Below, piece by piece: positions 38,807 through 46,806 of a DNA stretch of 64,000 bases. The stretch is taken from contig CAKKNE010000005.1 in the NCBI GenBank assembly GCA_918797485.1, positions 2,046,001-2,110,000 of the forward strand, written 5' to 3'. This DNA is from Pelagomonas calceolata (Eukaryota; Sar; Pelagophyceae; Pelagomonadales; Pelagomonadaceae). Each line of letters starts with the position of its first letter. Position 1 is the first letter of the stretch. A program made the translations under genes and the position numbers. The notes under the pieces were generated by a model that saw only the letters and a program-made list of their open reading frames with translations, was not told the DNA's origin and made no database searches.

Positions 38807-39169
38807 CTACCGGCGCTTGCGCTTCGGGAAGCCGTAGGCGAGTTCCGCCGTCGGCAATGGCATCGGCGCCGGCTCGGGCGGCGGCGCGGCCGCGACGCGC
38901 CGCTTCGGCCGCAAGGCCACCGCCCGCTTGGCGGGCAGCAGCTGGCTCGCGCCGAAGGCAAAGCTGGCGGCGATGACGGCTCGGCGCGGACAGAACTCCA
39001 CAGCGAGCGGCGCGGCGCGGACCTCGGGTCCGCGAACCGGGCCCTTCGGGTCGGCGCAAGGCGCGGCGCGCGGCGCCGCGCTGTTAAACCCGCGGATGTA
39101 GTCGCGCCGCGGCGTGAGCTGCAGCGCTGTTGCGGCGCTGGCAAGGAGCAGGAGACGCGCGATCGACAT
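38807..39169 (-). CDS. Small predicted plastid protein of unknown family
   Basis: 120 residues if the second in-frame ATG is used, which places the hydrophobic core correctly; the first (39187) adds MAPKSK. MSIARLLLLASAATA is a signal peptide, likely cut before LQLTPRRDYIRG, a transit-like basic stretch. A second hydrophobic segment with twin arginines (CPRRAVIAASFAFGASQLLP) ends at AVA before LRPKRR. It could be a Tat-type lumenal signal or a membrane anchor. The tail is Pro/Ala-rich and ends in basic residues (FPKRKRR). Two of the three plastid-predicted proteins here share this double-signal layout. The function is unknown; the small size and composition make this call less secure. The gene is convergent with DRC1 (about 110 bases apart). 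Confidence 0.45.
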   Translation of the reverse strand: MSIARLLLLASAATALQLTPRRDYIRGFNSAAPRAAPCADPKGPVRGPEVRAAPLAVEFCPRRAVIAASFAFGASQLLPAKRAVALRPKRRVAAAPPPEPAPMPLPTAELAYGFPKRKRR

Positions 39170-39447
39170 CTTCGACTTTGGTGCCAATAATCTAACGCAG
39201 AACCTCAGTGCAAGCCGGCGGGGGGCGACGGGGCTGCCTCGGATGCTGCGCGGCCAGCCTCGAGAGCGGCCTCGCGGCGTCTGGTGTCCTGGCGTTGCCT
39301 TGGGGGCTCGGGAGAGGTGCCAAATGGCTTTGTTCGTGGAAACAACTCGGTCGACCCCCGGCCCCCCAGCTGACCCCCGGTTGGGCTCGCGCGAGGCTGA
39401 GAGTCGTCGTTCACGCTTCCTGTGTCTCCGGCCGCAGGGGACGCGTC

Positions 39448-39472
39448 GCTAGCGTGAGTAAGACACTAGCAA
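39448..39472 (+). promoter_or_regulatory. Recurrent promoter-proximal element, copy 5
   Basis: GCTAGCG, then TGA, then GTAAGACACTAGCAA, a full consensus match. It is 279 bases from the small plastid gene (39169) and 164 bases from the SERINC start (39636). The rest of this 466-base divergent gap shows no gene. Confidence 0.65.
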
Positions 39473-39635
39473 GAAGCAAAGCCGGGCAAAAATCGGTCAG
39501 GGCGTCGATTGTGAGCGCCGCGCGAGTCAGTGAGGTGCCGGAGGGCGCGCAGACACGCCCTGCCATAAGACCAGCACACCTGCCGGGCGCCGCGCGGCGT
39601 TAAACAGCGGTTGAGCCCAGAAGAAGCAAAACAGC

Positions 39636-41027
39636 ATGATCGCCCCCGCCGCCGGCGCGGCCGCCGCGGCCGGCACGGGCTACTCGTTGGGCCTCTGCGG
39701 CATGCTGAGCGGCATCTGCTCAGCCATCAGCTGCGCGTTCTCGGCCCTCGTCGCCTGCTTCACCGGGGCCCGCTGTTGTAGTGGAGGCGCCTGCGCGGGC
39801 AACGGCAAGGACGCCTGGGGCGCGGGCAAGGTCGGGAGCATGCTGGTTGTGGTCTACGCCGTCGCCATGTCCTTCCTGTTCCTCTACGGGTTAGAAGATC
39901 AACTCCACCATCTAGCCGAACATGCCAAGGCCTGGGAAAATACATCATGCAAACTAGGCGACGATTACGACGCCGAGTGTCTAGGCCAGGAGGGCGTTTT
40001 TCGGATCAATTTAGCCGTGGTCGCGTTCTTCGCCTCGAATTGGTTAGGGTGCAAGTTGAGCAAACAATGGCACAACGCGCTCTGGATCGTGAAGATGGTC
40101 TTCTTTCTTGGATATTGTGCTATTACGCTATTCTGGATCCCGTCTCCCTTCGTCGACGACTACGTCTGGGCTAGTCGAGTGATGGCCGCGTTATATGCCG
40201 TGGCACTCATGGTTTTCATCATCGAGTTCGCGTATGAGGTGAACGACTGGATGGTCGACCAGAGCGGCGACTGGGGCGCACCTACCACCTGTGGCTTAGA
40301 TGACAACCTTATAGTGTTACTATGCATCTCGTTCGTTTTGTTCGCCGCGACGCTCGCGGGCATCGTCTGCCTCTTCGTCTTCTTCCCGAAGGACCCGGAC
40401 GCGTGCGAGGCGGGCCAGGCGATCACGGCATTCATATCGATGACTTTGGTATTTTGCGTCGCGTGTACGGCTACGCAGCTGGTGTTCTCCGAGAGCGGCA
40501 ACCTGCTGACGTCTTCCGCGGTCTGCGCGTACGGCACGTACTTGGCTTATACCGCCATCAGAAAGCAGCCTTCCTCGGAATGCAACCCGTTTTGGGAACA
40601 CAAGCACGATTGGATGACCTGGGTATCCCTCATTCTAGCTTTCATATCACTCATCTGGATGTCGAAGACGGCGGAAGACGTCGGCAATACCATCGACCCC
40701 GAGCTGGGCGTGGAGCTCGTGCCCTCAGATGACGAGGAGAAAAATGAAGATAAGAGTGAAAGCCCACCGCCGGCGCCCATCGACTGCCTCGACGGCGGCG
40801 ATCGCGCTGGCGCGACGTTCAATTTGATCATGGCGCTGGCGGCGTGCTACGTGGCTTGTACGATCGCGAACTGGGGCGCCTCGACAAATCAAGGAGACAC
40901 CATGTCCAAGCCGCTCGCCGGCCGCGCGAGCATGTGGATGCAGATCGTCGCGCAGTGGGCCATGTTCCTCCTATACGAGTGGACGCTCGTGGCGCCGCTG
41001 ATCTTTCCTGATAGAGACTGGGTGTAG
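39636..41027 (+). CDS. SERINC/TDE1 family membrane protein
   Basis: A 463-residue serine-incorporator family protein with about ten membrane spans. Family marks are the N-terminal Cys-rich hydrophobic region, CLGQEGVFRINLAVVAFF (SERINC 'g...vyRisfalaiFf'), the Trp-rich LWIVKMVFFLGYCAITLFWIP, and the late segment FNLIMALAACYVACTIANWG followed by SMWMQIVAQWAMFLLYEWTLVAPLI. SERINCs sit in Golgi and plasma membrane and act as phospholipid scramblases or affect serine-derived lipids; the original serine-incorporation role is debated. An acidic loop (SDDEEKNEDKSE) precedes the last pair of spans, as in the family. Start 39636 gives a normal N-terminus. The gene is convergent with the poly-Ser gene. 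Confidence 0.9.
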   Translation: MIAPAAGAAAAAGTGYSLGLCGMLSGICSAISCAFSALVACFTGARCCSGGACAGNGKDAWGAGKVGSMLVVVYAVAMSFLFLYGLEDQLHHLAEHAKAWENTSCKLGDDYDAECLGQEGVFRINLAVVAFFASNWLGCKLSKQWHNALWIVKMVFFLGYCAITLFWIPSPFVDDYVWASRVMAALYAVALMVFIIEFAYEVNDWMVDQSGDWGAPTTCGLDDNLIVLLCISFVLFAATLAGIVCLFVFFPKDPDACEAGQAITAFISMTLVFCVACTATQLVFSESGNLLTSSAVCAYGTYLAYTAIRKQPSSECNPFWEHKHDWMTWVSLILAFISLIWMSKTAEDVGNTIDPELGVELVPSDDEEKNEDKSESPPPAPIDCLDGGDRAGATFNLIMALAACYVACTIANWGASTNQGDTMSKPLAGRASMWMQIVAQWAMFLLYEWTLVAPLIFPDRDWV

Positions 41028-41068
41028 GCGACCTCGGGCTCACGGTAAAATTGTTCATGAAATTTTGA

Positions 41069-41596
41069 CTATGGAGGTTTATCTCGTCGCGCGGCGATGA
41101 CGCGCTGCGCCTTCGCTAAAGCTTTTTGCGCCGATCGCTCCCGCTTCATGCGCTGCGCCGTCGCCGGGTTCATGCCCGAGGACCTACCGAACAATTCACG
41201 GGACGCGGCGTCCGTGATCGACGCCGTCCGCGCCGTCGTGCGTACCAGACCGGCCGGCAGGCCCAGGGCCGCGGCGCGTTCCGCGGGCGGCAGGTTTAGT
41301 AAATTCGTCGTCGGCGGTGGCGGTGGTGCACGGGGGCCCTGCACCGCCGCGCGGAACGCCTCGAGCTGGTCGCTGTCCGCGGCCGCGAGCTCGGCATCGT
41401 TCTCCGCGGCGACGGCGCGGCGACGTTTTTTCTCCTTCTTCCGTTCCTTCTTCCGGCGCTTCCGTTTCTTTTCTTCCTTGCGCTCGCGCTTCCGCTTCTT
41501 CTCTTTCTTGCGCCGCCGCTTGCGCTTGCGGTCCTCGCTGCTGCTGCTCGAGCTGCTGCTCGAGCTCGACGACGAGCTCGACGACGACGACGCCAT
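41069..41596 (-). CDS. Poly-Ser / Lys-Arg-rich nuclear-type protein
   Basis: A 175-residue protein. It begins with about 19 serines encoded by mixed AGC and TCG codons, so it is not a simple codon repeat. A 45-residue Lys/Arg/Glu block follows (KRKRRRKKEKKRKRERKEE), then a Pro-rich linker. The C-terminal part looks ordered (NLLNLPPAERAAALGLPAGL, GRSSGMNPATAQRMKRERSA). Basic-acidic blocks of this kind occur in nucleolar and splicing-associated proteins. No family is recognised. The C-terminal motif, with 'MNPATAQRMKRER', is the part most likely to be conserved. It ends 42 bases from the SERINC stop. Confidence 0.5.
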   Translation of the reverse strand: MASSSSSSSSSSSSSSSSSSEDRKRKRRRKKEKKRKRERKEEKKRKRRKKERKKEKKRRRAVAAENDAELAAADSDQLEAFRAAVQGPRAPPPPPTTNLLNLPPAERAAALGLPAGLVRTTARTASITDAASRELFGRSSGMNPATAQRMKRERSAQKALAKAQRVIAARRDKPP

Positions 41597-42047
41597 TTGT
41601 GCGCACCGCTTTGCGTCTAGTGCTAGCTAGGGGCACTGCCGCACACTGTGGCGCACCGCTCGCGATCGCTGCGCACCAATGCGGCGCGCTACAGCTTGTG
41701 TGCACACTGCTCTTGCTGTGATAGACCTCTGCGACGCGCAGCGCTGCGAAAATTGATAGAGGTGGCTTCTTGGATCAGTTATAGCTGCACCGCGAGCATG
41801 AACGCGCCAGGCATGCCAAAGCCTAGCGCTATCCGGCCGCCCCGAGCGCATTGCGCGGGTTTTGGTCGCGCTGGATTGCATTAATCGGCCTGTAGCCGCC
41901 TAAGTGAGCATCGTCGTTCTGTGCAGCATCGATTCTAGGGTCCTATTGAGCCAGACAGGCTGCACAAGCTCCGCGCTGTGCTGAGACTCCACAAGCAAAG
42001 AGCAGCCCTAGCATCGCTCGCAACGCAGCGCGAAACGCGCGCAAGCC
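41597..42047. other. Divergent intergenic region, 451 bp
   Basis: No gene is supported between these two nuclear-type protein genes. TCTAGTGCTAGCTAGG at about 41617 resembles the recurrent element but lacks the GTAAGAC core. Confidence 0.4.
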
Positions 42048-42680
42048 ATGTCCAAACTCCTCAAAAAGTCCAAATCCAAGAAAAACAAAACGCCGAAGGC
42101 GCCGAAAGCGCCGGAGCCGCCGCAAGAACCCTGGCACCGCGTCGGCCGCGGCGAGCCCGTCGACACCGTCGACATCCCCGGCATCGAGCGGCTCCTCGCG
42201 AAGCGGTCGGCCGCGAAGGCGAAGAAGGACTACGCGACGGCCGACAACATCGCCATGCAGCTGCAGCAGCGCAACGTCGCGTACCACGACGAGTCGCGCG
42301 AGTGGTACGTCAAGGCGCCGAAGCAGCCCGCAGCCGCGCCGGCCGTCGGCACGAAGCGGCGCCTCGACGATGACGACGACGCCGCAGCGGCAGACGACGA
42401 CGACGACGACGCCTCGAGCAGCAGCGATGACGACGACAGCGAGGAGGACCGGCTCGACGACGCGTTCGTGCTGAAGATGCAGAAGCGCCTGGCAGCCGAG
42501 GCCGCCGCCGCGGCGCCGAAGAAGTCGAAGAAGAAGAAGGGCGACCGCGAGGAGCTCTCTTCCGACGAGGCGGCCGCGAAGAAAGCACGGAAAGAGGCCA
42601 AGAGGGCACGGAAGGCTGCCGAGAGCGACGTGGCACAGCCGAAGAAGAAAAAGAAGAAGTCAAGTAAGAAGAGTACATAG
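42048..42680 (+). CDS. Lysine-rich protein with CysRS C-terminal-like helix
   Basis: A 210-residue protein. The N-terminus is Lys-rich (KKSKSKKNKTPK). Residues about 42-90 read DIPGIERLLAKRSAAKAKKD, YATADNIAMQLQQRNVAYHD and SREWYV. This resembles the helical tail of cysteinyl-tRNA synthetases ('I..li..R..ar..kdf..AD.IR..L...gi...D'), which also occurs as a stand-alone motif in some eukaryotic proteins. The rest is disordered, with acidic Asp/Ser runs (DDDDDDASSSSDDDDSEED) and Lys-rich blocks ending in KKKKKKSSKKST. This is typical of nucleolar proteins. An RNA-related role is possible; no enzyme activity is implied. Confidence 0.6.
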   Translation: MSKLLKKSKSKKNKTPKAPKAPEPPQEPWHRVGRGEPVDTVDIPGIERLLAKRSAAKAKKDYATADNIAMQLQQRNVAYHDESREWYVKAPKQPAAAPAVGTKRRLDDDDDAAAADDDDDDASSSSDDDDSEEDRLDDAFVLKMQKRLAAEAAAAAPKKSKKKKGDREELSSDEAAAKKARKEAKRARKAAESDVAQPKKKKKKSSKKST

Positions 42681-42726
42681 AGTGGTAGTTACAATAGGGT
42701 GGGAGGCGTCCGCGCGCACGAGCGGG

Positions 42727-42784
42727 CGACTCGTCGTCGGGCCCGCGGCAAATCAGGGTGCCGCGGGCCGTCATATACGAGTCG
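42727..42784 (-). promoter_or_regulatory. SECIS element of the selenoprotein W mRNA
   Basis: On the minus strand, 41 bases after the stop codon, the sequence folds as a eukaryotic SECIS. Helix I is 8 bp (CGACTCGT with ACGAGTCG). The core is ATGAC on the 5' side with CGAC on the 3' side, giving the tandem G-A pairs of the quartet. Helix II is a perfect 11 bp (GGCCCGCGGCA with TGCCGCGGGCC). The apical loop is CCCTGATT, with CC where most SECIS have AA, a known variant. All parts were found by eye and the pairing is exact. Confidence 0.88.
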
Positions 42785-42824
42785 ACCGGGCACGCGCGGG
42801 GACGCCTCGGGTAGAAAAAGCCGC

Positions 42825-43094
42825 CTAGGCCGCGTCGTCGACGGCCTCCTGGATCGCGTCGATCACGCGCTGCGTCTCCTCGCCGGTCTGGCACTTGCCC
42901 TGCCCGCGCGTCGTCTTGGAATGGATGAGCTGGCCCGCGCACGTGACCTCGAAGTTACCCGTCGTGCCCGGGTCGCCGACCTGCTCTACTGCGACATCGT
43001 CCCCGAATTCCTGCTCGATCGTCTGAGCTAGCGCTACTGAGTAGCGCTTATACCCTCAGCCGCCGCAGTACTGGATTTGCACGGGCACGGGCAT
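42825..43094 (-). CDS. SELENOW: Selenoprotein W (Sec encoded by TGA)
   Basis: An 89-residue thioredoxin-like selenoprotein of the Rdx family. It reads MPVPVQIQYCGG, then TGA at 43056-43058, then GYKRYSVALAQTIEQEF, so the redox motif is C-G-G-U with Sec at residue 13, exactly as in SelW (CGGU/CxxU). The rest matches the family: VGDPGTTGNFEVTCAGQLIH, SKTTRGQGKC, ETQRVIDAIQEAVDD. The stop is TAG. A SECIS structure follows in the 3' region. Ordinary gene finders would split or miss this gene, because the TGA ends the frame after 12 codons. The same frame continues upstream of the ATG for about 30 codons (with TTGNFL and TTGNLL repeats); the start at 43094 matches other SelW proteins and is preferred. 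Pelagophytes are known for large selenoproteomes, which fits. Confidence 0.9.
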
Positions 43095-43333
43095 CTTGTC
43101 GTCGCTGCAACCAAGTAGGTTACCCGTTGTGGCGTTGGCTTCGCCGCCTTCGCCGCCCAGGAAGTTGCCCGTGGTGACGTTTGGTCACAGATCGTACGCT
43201 GAGCTAACCACCGGCTTCGGCGGGCGCAGCGCTCTTCTGCGACAAGTGTCAGGCTTCCGGCACGTGTTAATTTGAACGGCGCGGCACCTGGTAACCGGTA
43301 CGGCCAAAACTGCACCTGAATGTGCCCGAGTAG

Positions 43334-43358
43334 GCTAGCGTCACTAAGACACTAGCAA
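43334..43358 (+). promoter_or_regulatory. Recurrent promoter-proximal element, copy 6
   Basis: GCTAGCG, then TCA, then CTAAGACACTAGCAA. It is 240 bases from the selenoprotein W start and 253 bases from the next plus-strand gene, in a divergent 516-base gap. Confidence 0.62.
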
Positions 43359-43610
43359 AAAAGGTGAGTCTTCGTACCACTACTCGTCAGGGCCTTTCGA
43401 TCCGTACGTAGTCGCGATAGAAGGCCTCCGCGGCACATGAGACGCGGCAGCCCAAAATGCCCAGTGGTGTCTGGGCTCCAGGCGTCGGGAGCGGGCACAT
43501 CGGTGGACCGTCCAGCCTGAACAGCACTTCACATCAAGACGCATCGATGCTGGACGGCGCGCGACGATCCCTGCCGACGCTGGCACCCTCCAAACCCTGA
43601 ACCTGGTTGG

Positions 43611-44843
43611 ATGGCTGAGCTCTCCGAGTCGATCACCCAGCTGCCCGCGGGCGACGATCTCGCGGCCCTCCTCCTGAAGCGCTGGACGAGCGGCGCCGCC
43701 GACGACGCCCCGGAGAACACCAGCGACGACGGCTCGTGGGTAGACGTCACCGCCGCCGACGAGAACAACGACTGGTGCTACCTGCGGGCGGACGAGATCG
43801 ACGGCGCCTCGGACGCAGACGATGCCTCGCCGCAATGCCGCTCGGACGGGCGCGTCGACGCCGCGACTCTCGAGGCAAAGCTTGCGGCCGCCACGGCGCA
43901 AATTCAAGCCCTCGAGACGCAGAACGCGCAGCTCCGGCGAAGCGCGTCGGACAAGGTCGATCGAGACGAGGTCTCACTCGAGGACCTCGAGCGCGACTTG
44001 CGGGCCGCGGCGGCGCGCTGCTTGAACGGCGACGCCGCGGCGGAAAAGGAATGCGAGCACCTGTCGCGGGCGCTCGACGCCCACCCCGAGAAAATTAAGC
44101 GGGACGCAGACCAACGGGCGGCCTGGGAAAGGGAGGAGCGCCCGCGCTGCGCCTCGGCGCTGCGGCGCATGCGAAGGGTGCTGCCGCCGTGGCTCGCGAC
44201 GCGAGGCGCGAGCGTCGACACGCTGGAACAGGCGGGCCTGCCGCGGGCCGTGGCGCGCCGCGTGTTTCGCGAACGCGCGCTCTGGCTGACGCGGATGCCC
44301 GCCAGTCGCATCCGGAAGATGGCGCTCGCCGACCTGCGGAGGTTGGATCTCGGCCGCCTCGACGTCGTGGAGCTGCGGGCGGTCTACGCGGCGTTACCAT
44401 CGGAATTCGACGCCGACGGCGACGGCGCGAAGGCGATGTGGAGAGAGGACGCGCGGCGACGCCTCTCCGCACTCGCGCTCCGCGAGGCGGAAGACAAGCT
44501 GCTGCGGCGCGAGGTGCGGCACCCGGTCTACGACGCTCTAGATGCGGTCGGCGGGCCCTTCGATCCGGACTCAGAGGCGCTCGCCGCGGTGGCGGCGCCC
44601 TCGACGACTAATCTTGAGGCCGAGCTGGCCGCCGTGCGCCAAGCGCGACAACGGATTGACGCCGCGCCACCGGCTCCGGGCGTCGCGCCGCGGCGGCCTC
44701 GCCCTTCGCGGCTCGACGCCGACGATCCACGCTCGCGAATGGTCGGTGCTGCGCTGAGCCGCGCGCCGCCGCCGCGACCTCGGCCCGCGATGGCCGGGGA
44801 CCTCCTCGCGGGGCTCCAGGCGGCGGCGCGGCGGCGAGCCTGA
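43611..44843 (+). CDS. Coiled-coil protein of unknown function, possible WH2-like end
   Basis: A 410-residue protein. The first 80 residues are acidic (DDGSWVDVTAADENNDW). A coiled coil follows at about 90-150 (LEAKLAAATAQIQALETQNA, VSLEDLERDLRAAAARC), then a helical, Arg/Leu-rich region with helix-hairpin-like parts (LEQAGLPRAVARRVFRERAL, LADLRRLDLGRLDVVELRAV). The C-terminus is Pro/Arg-rich and ends PAMAGDLLAGLQAAARRRA, which looks somewhat like a WH2 actin-binding motif ('LLaaIraG..Lr'). I do not recognise the family. The frame is long, has clean composition shifts and a full start, so the gene is likely real; an actin-linked role is only suggested by the last 20 residues. Confidence 0.55.
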   Translation: MAELSESITQLPAGDDLAALLLKRWTSGAADDAPENTSDDGSWVDVTAADENNDWCYLRADEIDGASDADDASPQCRSDGRVDAATLEAKLAAATAQIQALETQNAQLRRSASDKVDRDEVSLEDLERDLRAAAARCLNGDAAAEKECEHLSRALDAHPEKIKRDADQRAAWEREERPRCASALRRMRRVLPPWLATRGASVDTLEQAGLPRAVARRVFRERALWLTRMPASRIRKMALADLRRLDLGRLDVVELRAVYAALPSEFDADGDGAKAMWREDARRRLSALALREAEDKLLRREVRHPVYDALDAVGGPFDPDSEALAAVAAPSTTNLEAELAAVRQARQRIDAAPPAPGVAPRRPRPSRLDADDPRSRMVGAALSRAPPPRPRPAMAGDLLAGLQAAARRRA

Positions 44844-45035
44844 ACACGGCGCCCTTGTTTGTAACCATGAAACGATTGTCCATTCCGAGTCCTTGGCTAG
44901 ATGGCGCGCGTCCGTCCCTCAGGCTGCGGCTTTTTTAGCGGGGTGACTTCGGCCCTATCGACCGGGCGGGACCCGTCCGTCCCAGAACCGTCGAGTCACC
45001 CGGCCAGAAGTCCCCCGAAGTCTGCGCGTACCTGC

Positions 45036-45057
45036 TTGCTAGTGTCTTACACGCTAT
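45036..45057 (-). promoter_or_regulatory. Recurrent promoter-proximal element, copy 7
   Basis: TTGCTAGTGTCTTAC, then A, then CGCTAT. It lies about 200 bases upstream of the gene that starts at 45255. The remaining part of this 411-base gap holds no gene. Confidence 0.62.
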
Positions 45058-45211
45058 GGGCCGGCGTTAACGCAAGACGCGCAGCAGAGAGCACGCTGGT
45101 GGGCAGGACAGCCGCAGGCGAGGCAAGGGCAGCGGTGGGCCGATAGCTGCCCCAAGGTACCGGCTATACGCCATCTTGTGCCGAGAGCTGCCCCAGGTAC
45201 CGGCATCTACT

Positions 45212-45250
45212 GTGAGTGAGCCTAGACGCCATCGACGCGTCACAACGCAG
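45212..45250 (+). other. Predicted 39-bp 5'UTR intron
   Basis: GTGAGT, a strong donor, begins at 45212, and AACGCAG ends at 45250, five bases before the ATG of the next gene. It contains ACGCCATCGACGCG, shared with two other predicted introns. It is very short, so splicing is not certain. Confidence 0.4.
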
Positions 45251-45254
45251 CCAT

Positions 45255-46700
45255 ATGCCGCCCAAGCGCGAACGGGTACGAGGCGAGACGCTGGGCTCCC
45301 TCTACCGGGTCCTCTGCTCCGAGGCCGACGGGAGACGGAAGGATGTCAGGAGGGAGCGGTTGTTGATCATGGAGCAGCTCGGGTACTTGAAGCGGAAGAA
45401 CCGGGCCGAGCCCGCCTCGACCTTACACTTGGGCAAGTTCGCGCGCGGGCGTCCCAAGGCGCTCCCGAAGCCGCCGGCCGACGGCGCGAAGGAAGCTCGC
45501 GAGCGCGCCGAGAACCGCCGCAAGCTGCTGTACGCCGAGGGCGTGTCCTCCGCACTAAAAAAGATCCAACAGTTACAAATACGGGAGAAGCCCGTGCCCC
45601 AGAAGCTCTGGAAGGAGCTCCAGCAGGCCCAAAGCAACAAGTTTTTATTGCCTATCCTGCCGGACCCGGGCCCCGGCCAATATAAATTGGACAAGGATCG
45701 TCACAAAGCTCTGAAAGGCACGATGGGCTCGCCGCCCAAAAAGCTGTCTTCGTTGATCTCGCCGCCGCGCGCGCCGCCGCACTCCTATTTAAGTATTGAA
45801 ACGAAAAGGGCCTATGGCGGCTTCTCGCTCGTCGGCAAAGATAAAAAAGTCGGAGAACGGAACAAGAAGCCGAAGCCCAAGAAGGTATCTTACATCCGAC
45901 AGGTCAACGCGGGCCTGGATGGTTTTGTGGAACCAGATGAAGACCCGGATGCGTGGAAGAAGCTCGAGTACTGGTTCCCGCCCAAGAAGGACCCGGATCA
46001 ATTCAAGGATAGGCAGCTGATCCACCCGGCCGACGCCCCGACTCCTAGGAATGATTTACCTAGGAAGTACGCGGCCACGGTGGTAAATGACCGGGGCGAC
46101 GGCACGTACGACGTGCACTACGAGGGCGAGGACGATAATGTCATGGATGAGACCTACACGGGCGAGCCGTCAACCGTGCGAGTGTCGGGCAAAACTTTAG
46201 GTGTCTCCCTATCAAAATACGAGGACAACGACGACAGTACGTACAACACGGAAGTCGCGGAGAGGATTGAAAGAGGCGATCTGCGAGAGGGCGATGTTGT
46301 GGACGCGACGGAGCCGCCGTACGCGAACCGCATCCGCTTCCTGACCAAGACCTCGCAGCCGATCCCGACGCCCTGGGACGAGGATGCGGAGTCCCTGCCG
46401 GACTCGCAGGCGTCCTCTCCTCATGAAGTCGAGGTTCCTCCCGAAAGACGGTCGCGGCAGTCGTCGCTGGACGGCGACCTGCCGAGCCCGCCCTCTTCAA
46501 GACCTTCGAGCCGCATCTCGAGCCGGACCGTGTCGCGGCCGACGTCGCGCGGGTCGCAGTCGTCGCGCGGGTCGGAGCGCGCGCGCAAGGCGAGGCTGGC
46601 GAAGACGCCGGCGTCCGTGCCGACGGCCTTCCGGCCCTTCCGCCGCAAGCCCAAGGACCGGAAGAAGGTGGACGTGGACCTGATCCGGAGCTTTCTCTAG
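45255..46700 (+). CDS. Basic protein with Tudor/DUF4537-like motif, unknown function
   Basis: A 481-residue protein. The N-terminal 150 residues are basic helices (LLIMEQLGYLKRKNRAEP, KLLYAEGVSSALKKIQQLQI). A central Trp-containing segment follows (AWKKLEYWFPPKKDPDQF). Residues about 270-300 hold a strand pattern typical of Tudor-like or DUF4537 folds, YAATVVNDRGDGTYDVHYEG. A low-complexity Ser/Arg-rich tail follows (SRPSSRISSRTVSRPTSRGS) and the end is VDLIRSFL. The start at 45255 follows an acceptor-like CGCAGCC. Several ciliary proteins have similar DGTYDVHY motifs, but that is weak evidence. The family is not recognised. Confidence 0.55.
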   Translation: MPPKRERVRGETLGSLYRVLCSEADGRRKDVRRERLLIMEQLGYLKRKNRAEPASTLHLGKFARGRPKALPKPPADGAKEARERAENRRKLLYAEGVSSALKKIQQLQIREKPVPQKLWKELQQAQSNKFLLPILPDPGPGQYKLDKDRHKALKGTMGSPPKKLSSLISPPRAPPHSYLSIETKRAYGGFSLVGKDKKVGERNKKPKPKKVSYIRQVNAGLDGFVEPDEDPDAWKKLEYWFPPKKDPDQFKDRQLIHPADAPTPRNDLPRKYAATVVNDRGDGTYDVHYEGEDDNVMDETYTGEPSTVRVSGKTLGVSLSKYEDNDDSTYNTEVAERIERGDLREGDVVDATEPPYANRIRFLTKTSQPIPTPWDEDAESLPDSQASSPHEVEVPPERRSRQSSLDGDLPSPPSSRPSSRISSRTVSRPTSRGSQSSRGSERARKARLAKTPASVPTAFRPFRRKPKDRKKVDVDLIRSFL

Positions 46701-46806
46701 TAACTTTGTTGTGTGATTCTATCTTGGAGAGGTGTCGCGGCGATGGCGTCACAAGGCGGTCGCGTCACGGGACTACATGGTGTCTCCCTGTCGTTAGGCG
46801 TAGGGC

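Noticed and set aside
41520-41596. Ser-coding run as a simple triplet microsatellite
   Set aside because: Mixed AGC, TCG and GAC-phase units on both strands show it is a coding poly-Ser tract with varied codons, not a pure repeat.
43095-43200. In-frame N-terminal extension of selenoprotein W with TTGNFL/TTGNLL repeats
   Set aside because: Other SelW proteins start at the MPVPV position; the upstream frame is ended by a further TGA and has no SelW similarity. A separate short exon cannot be excluded.
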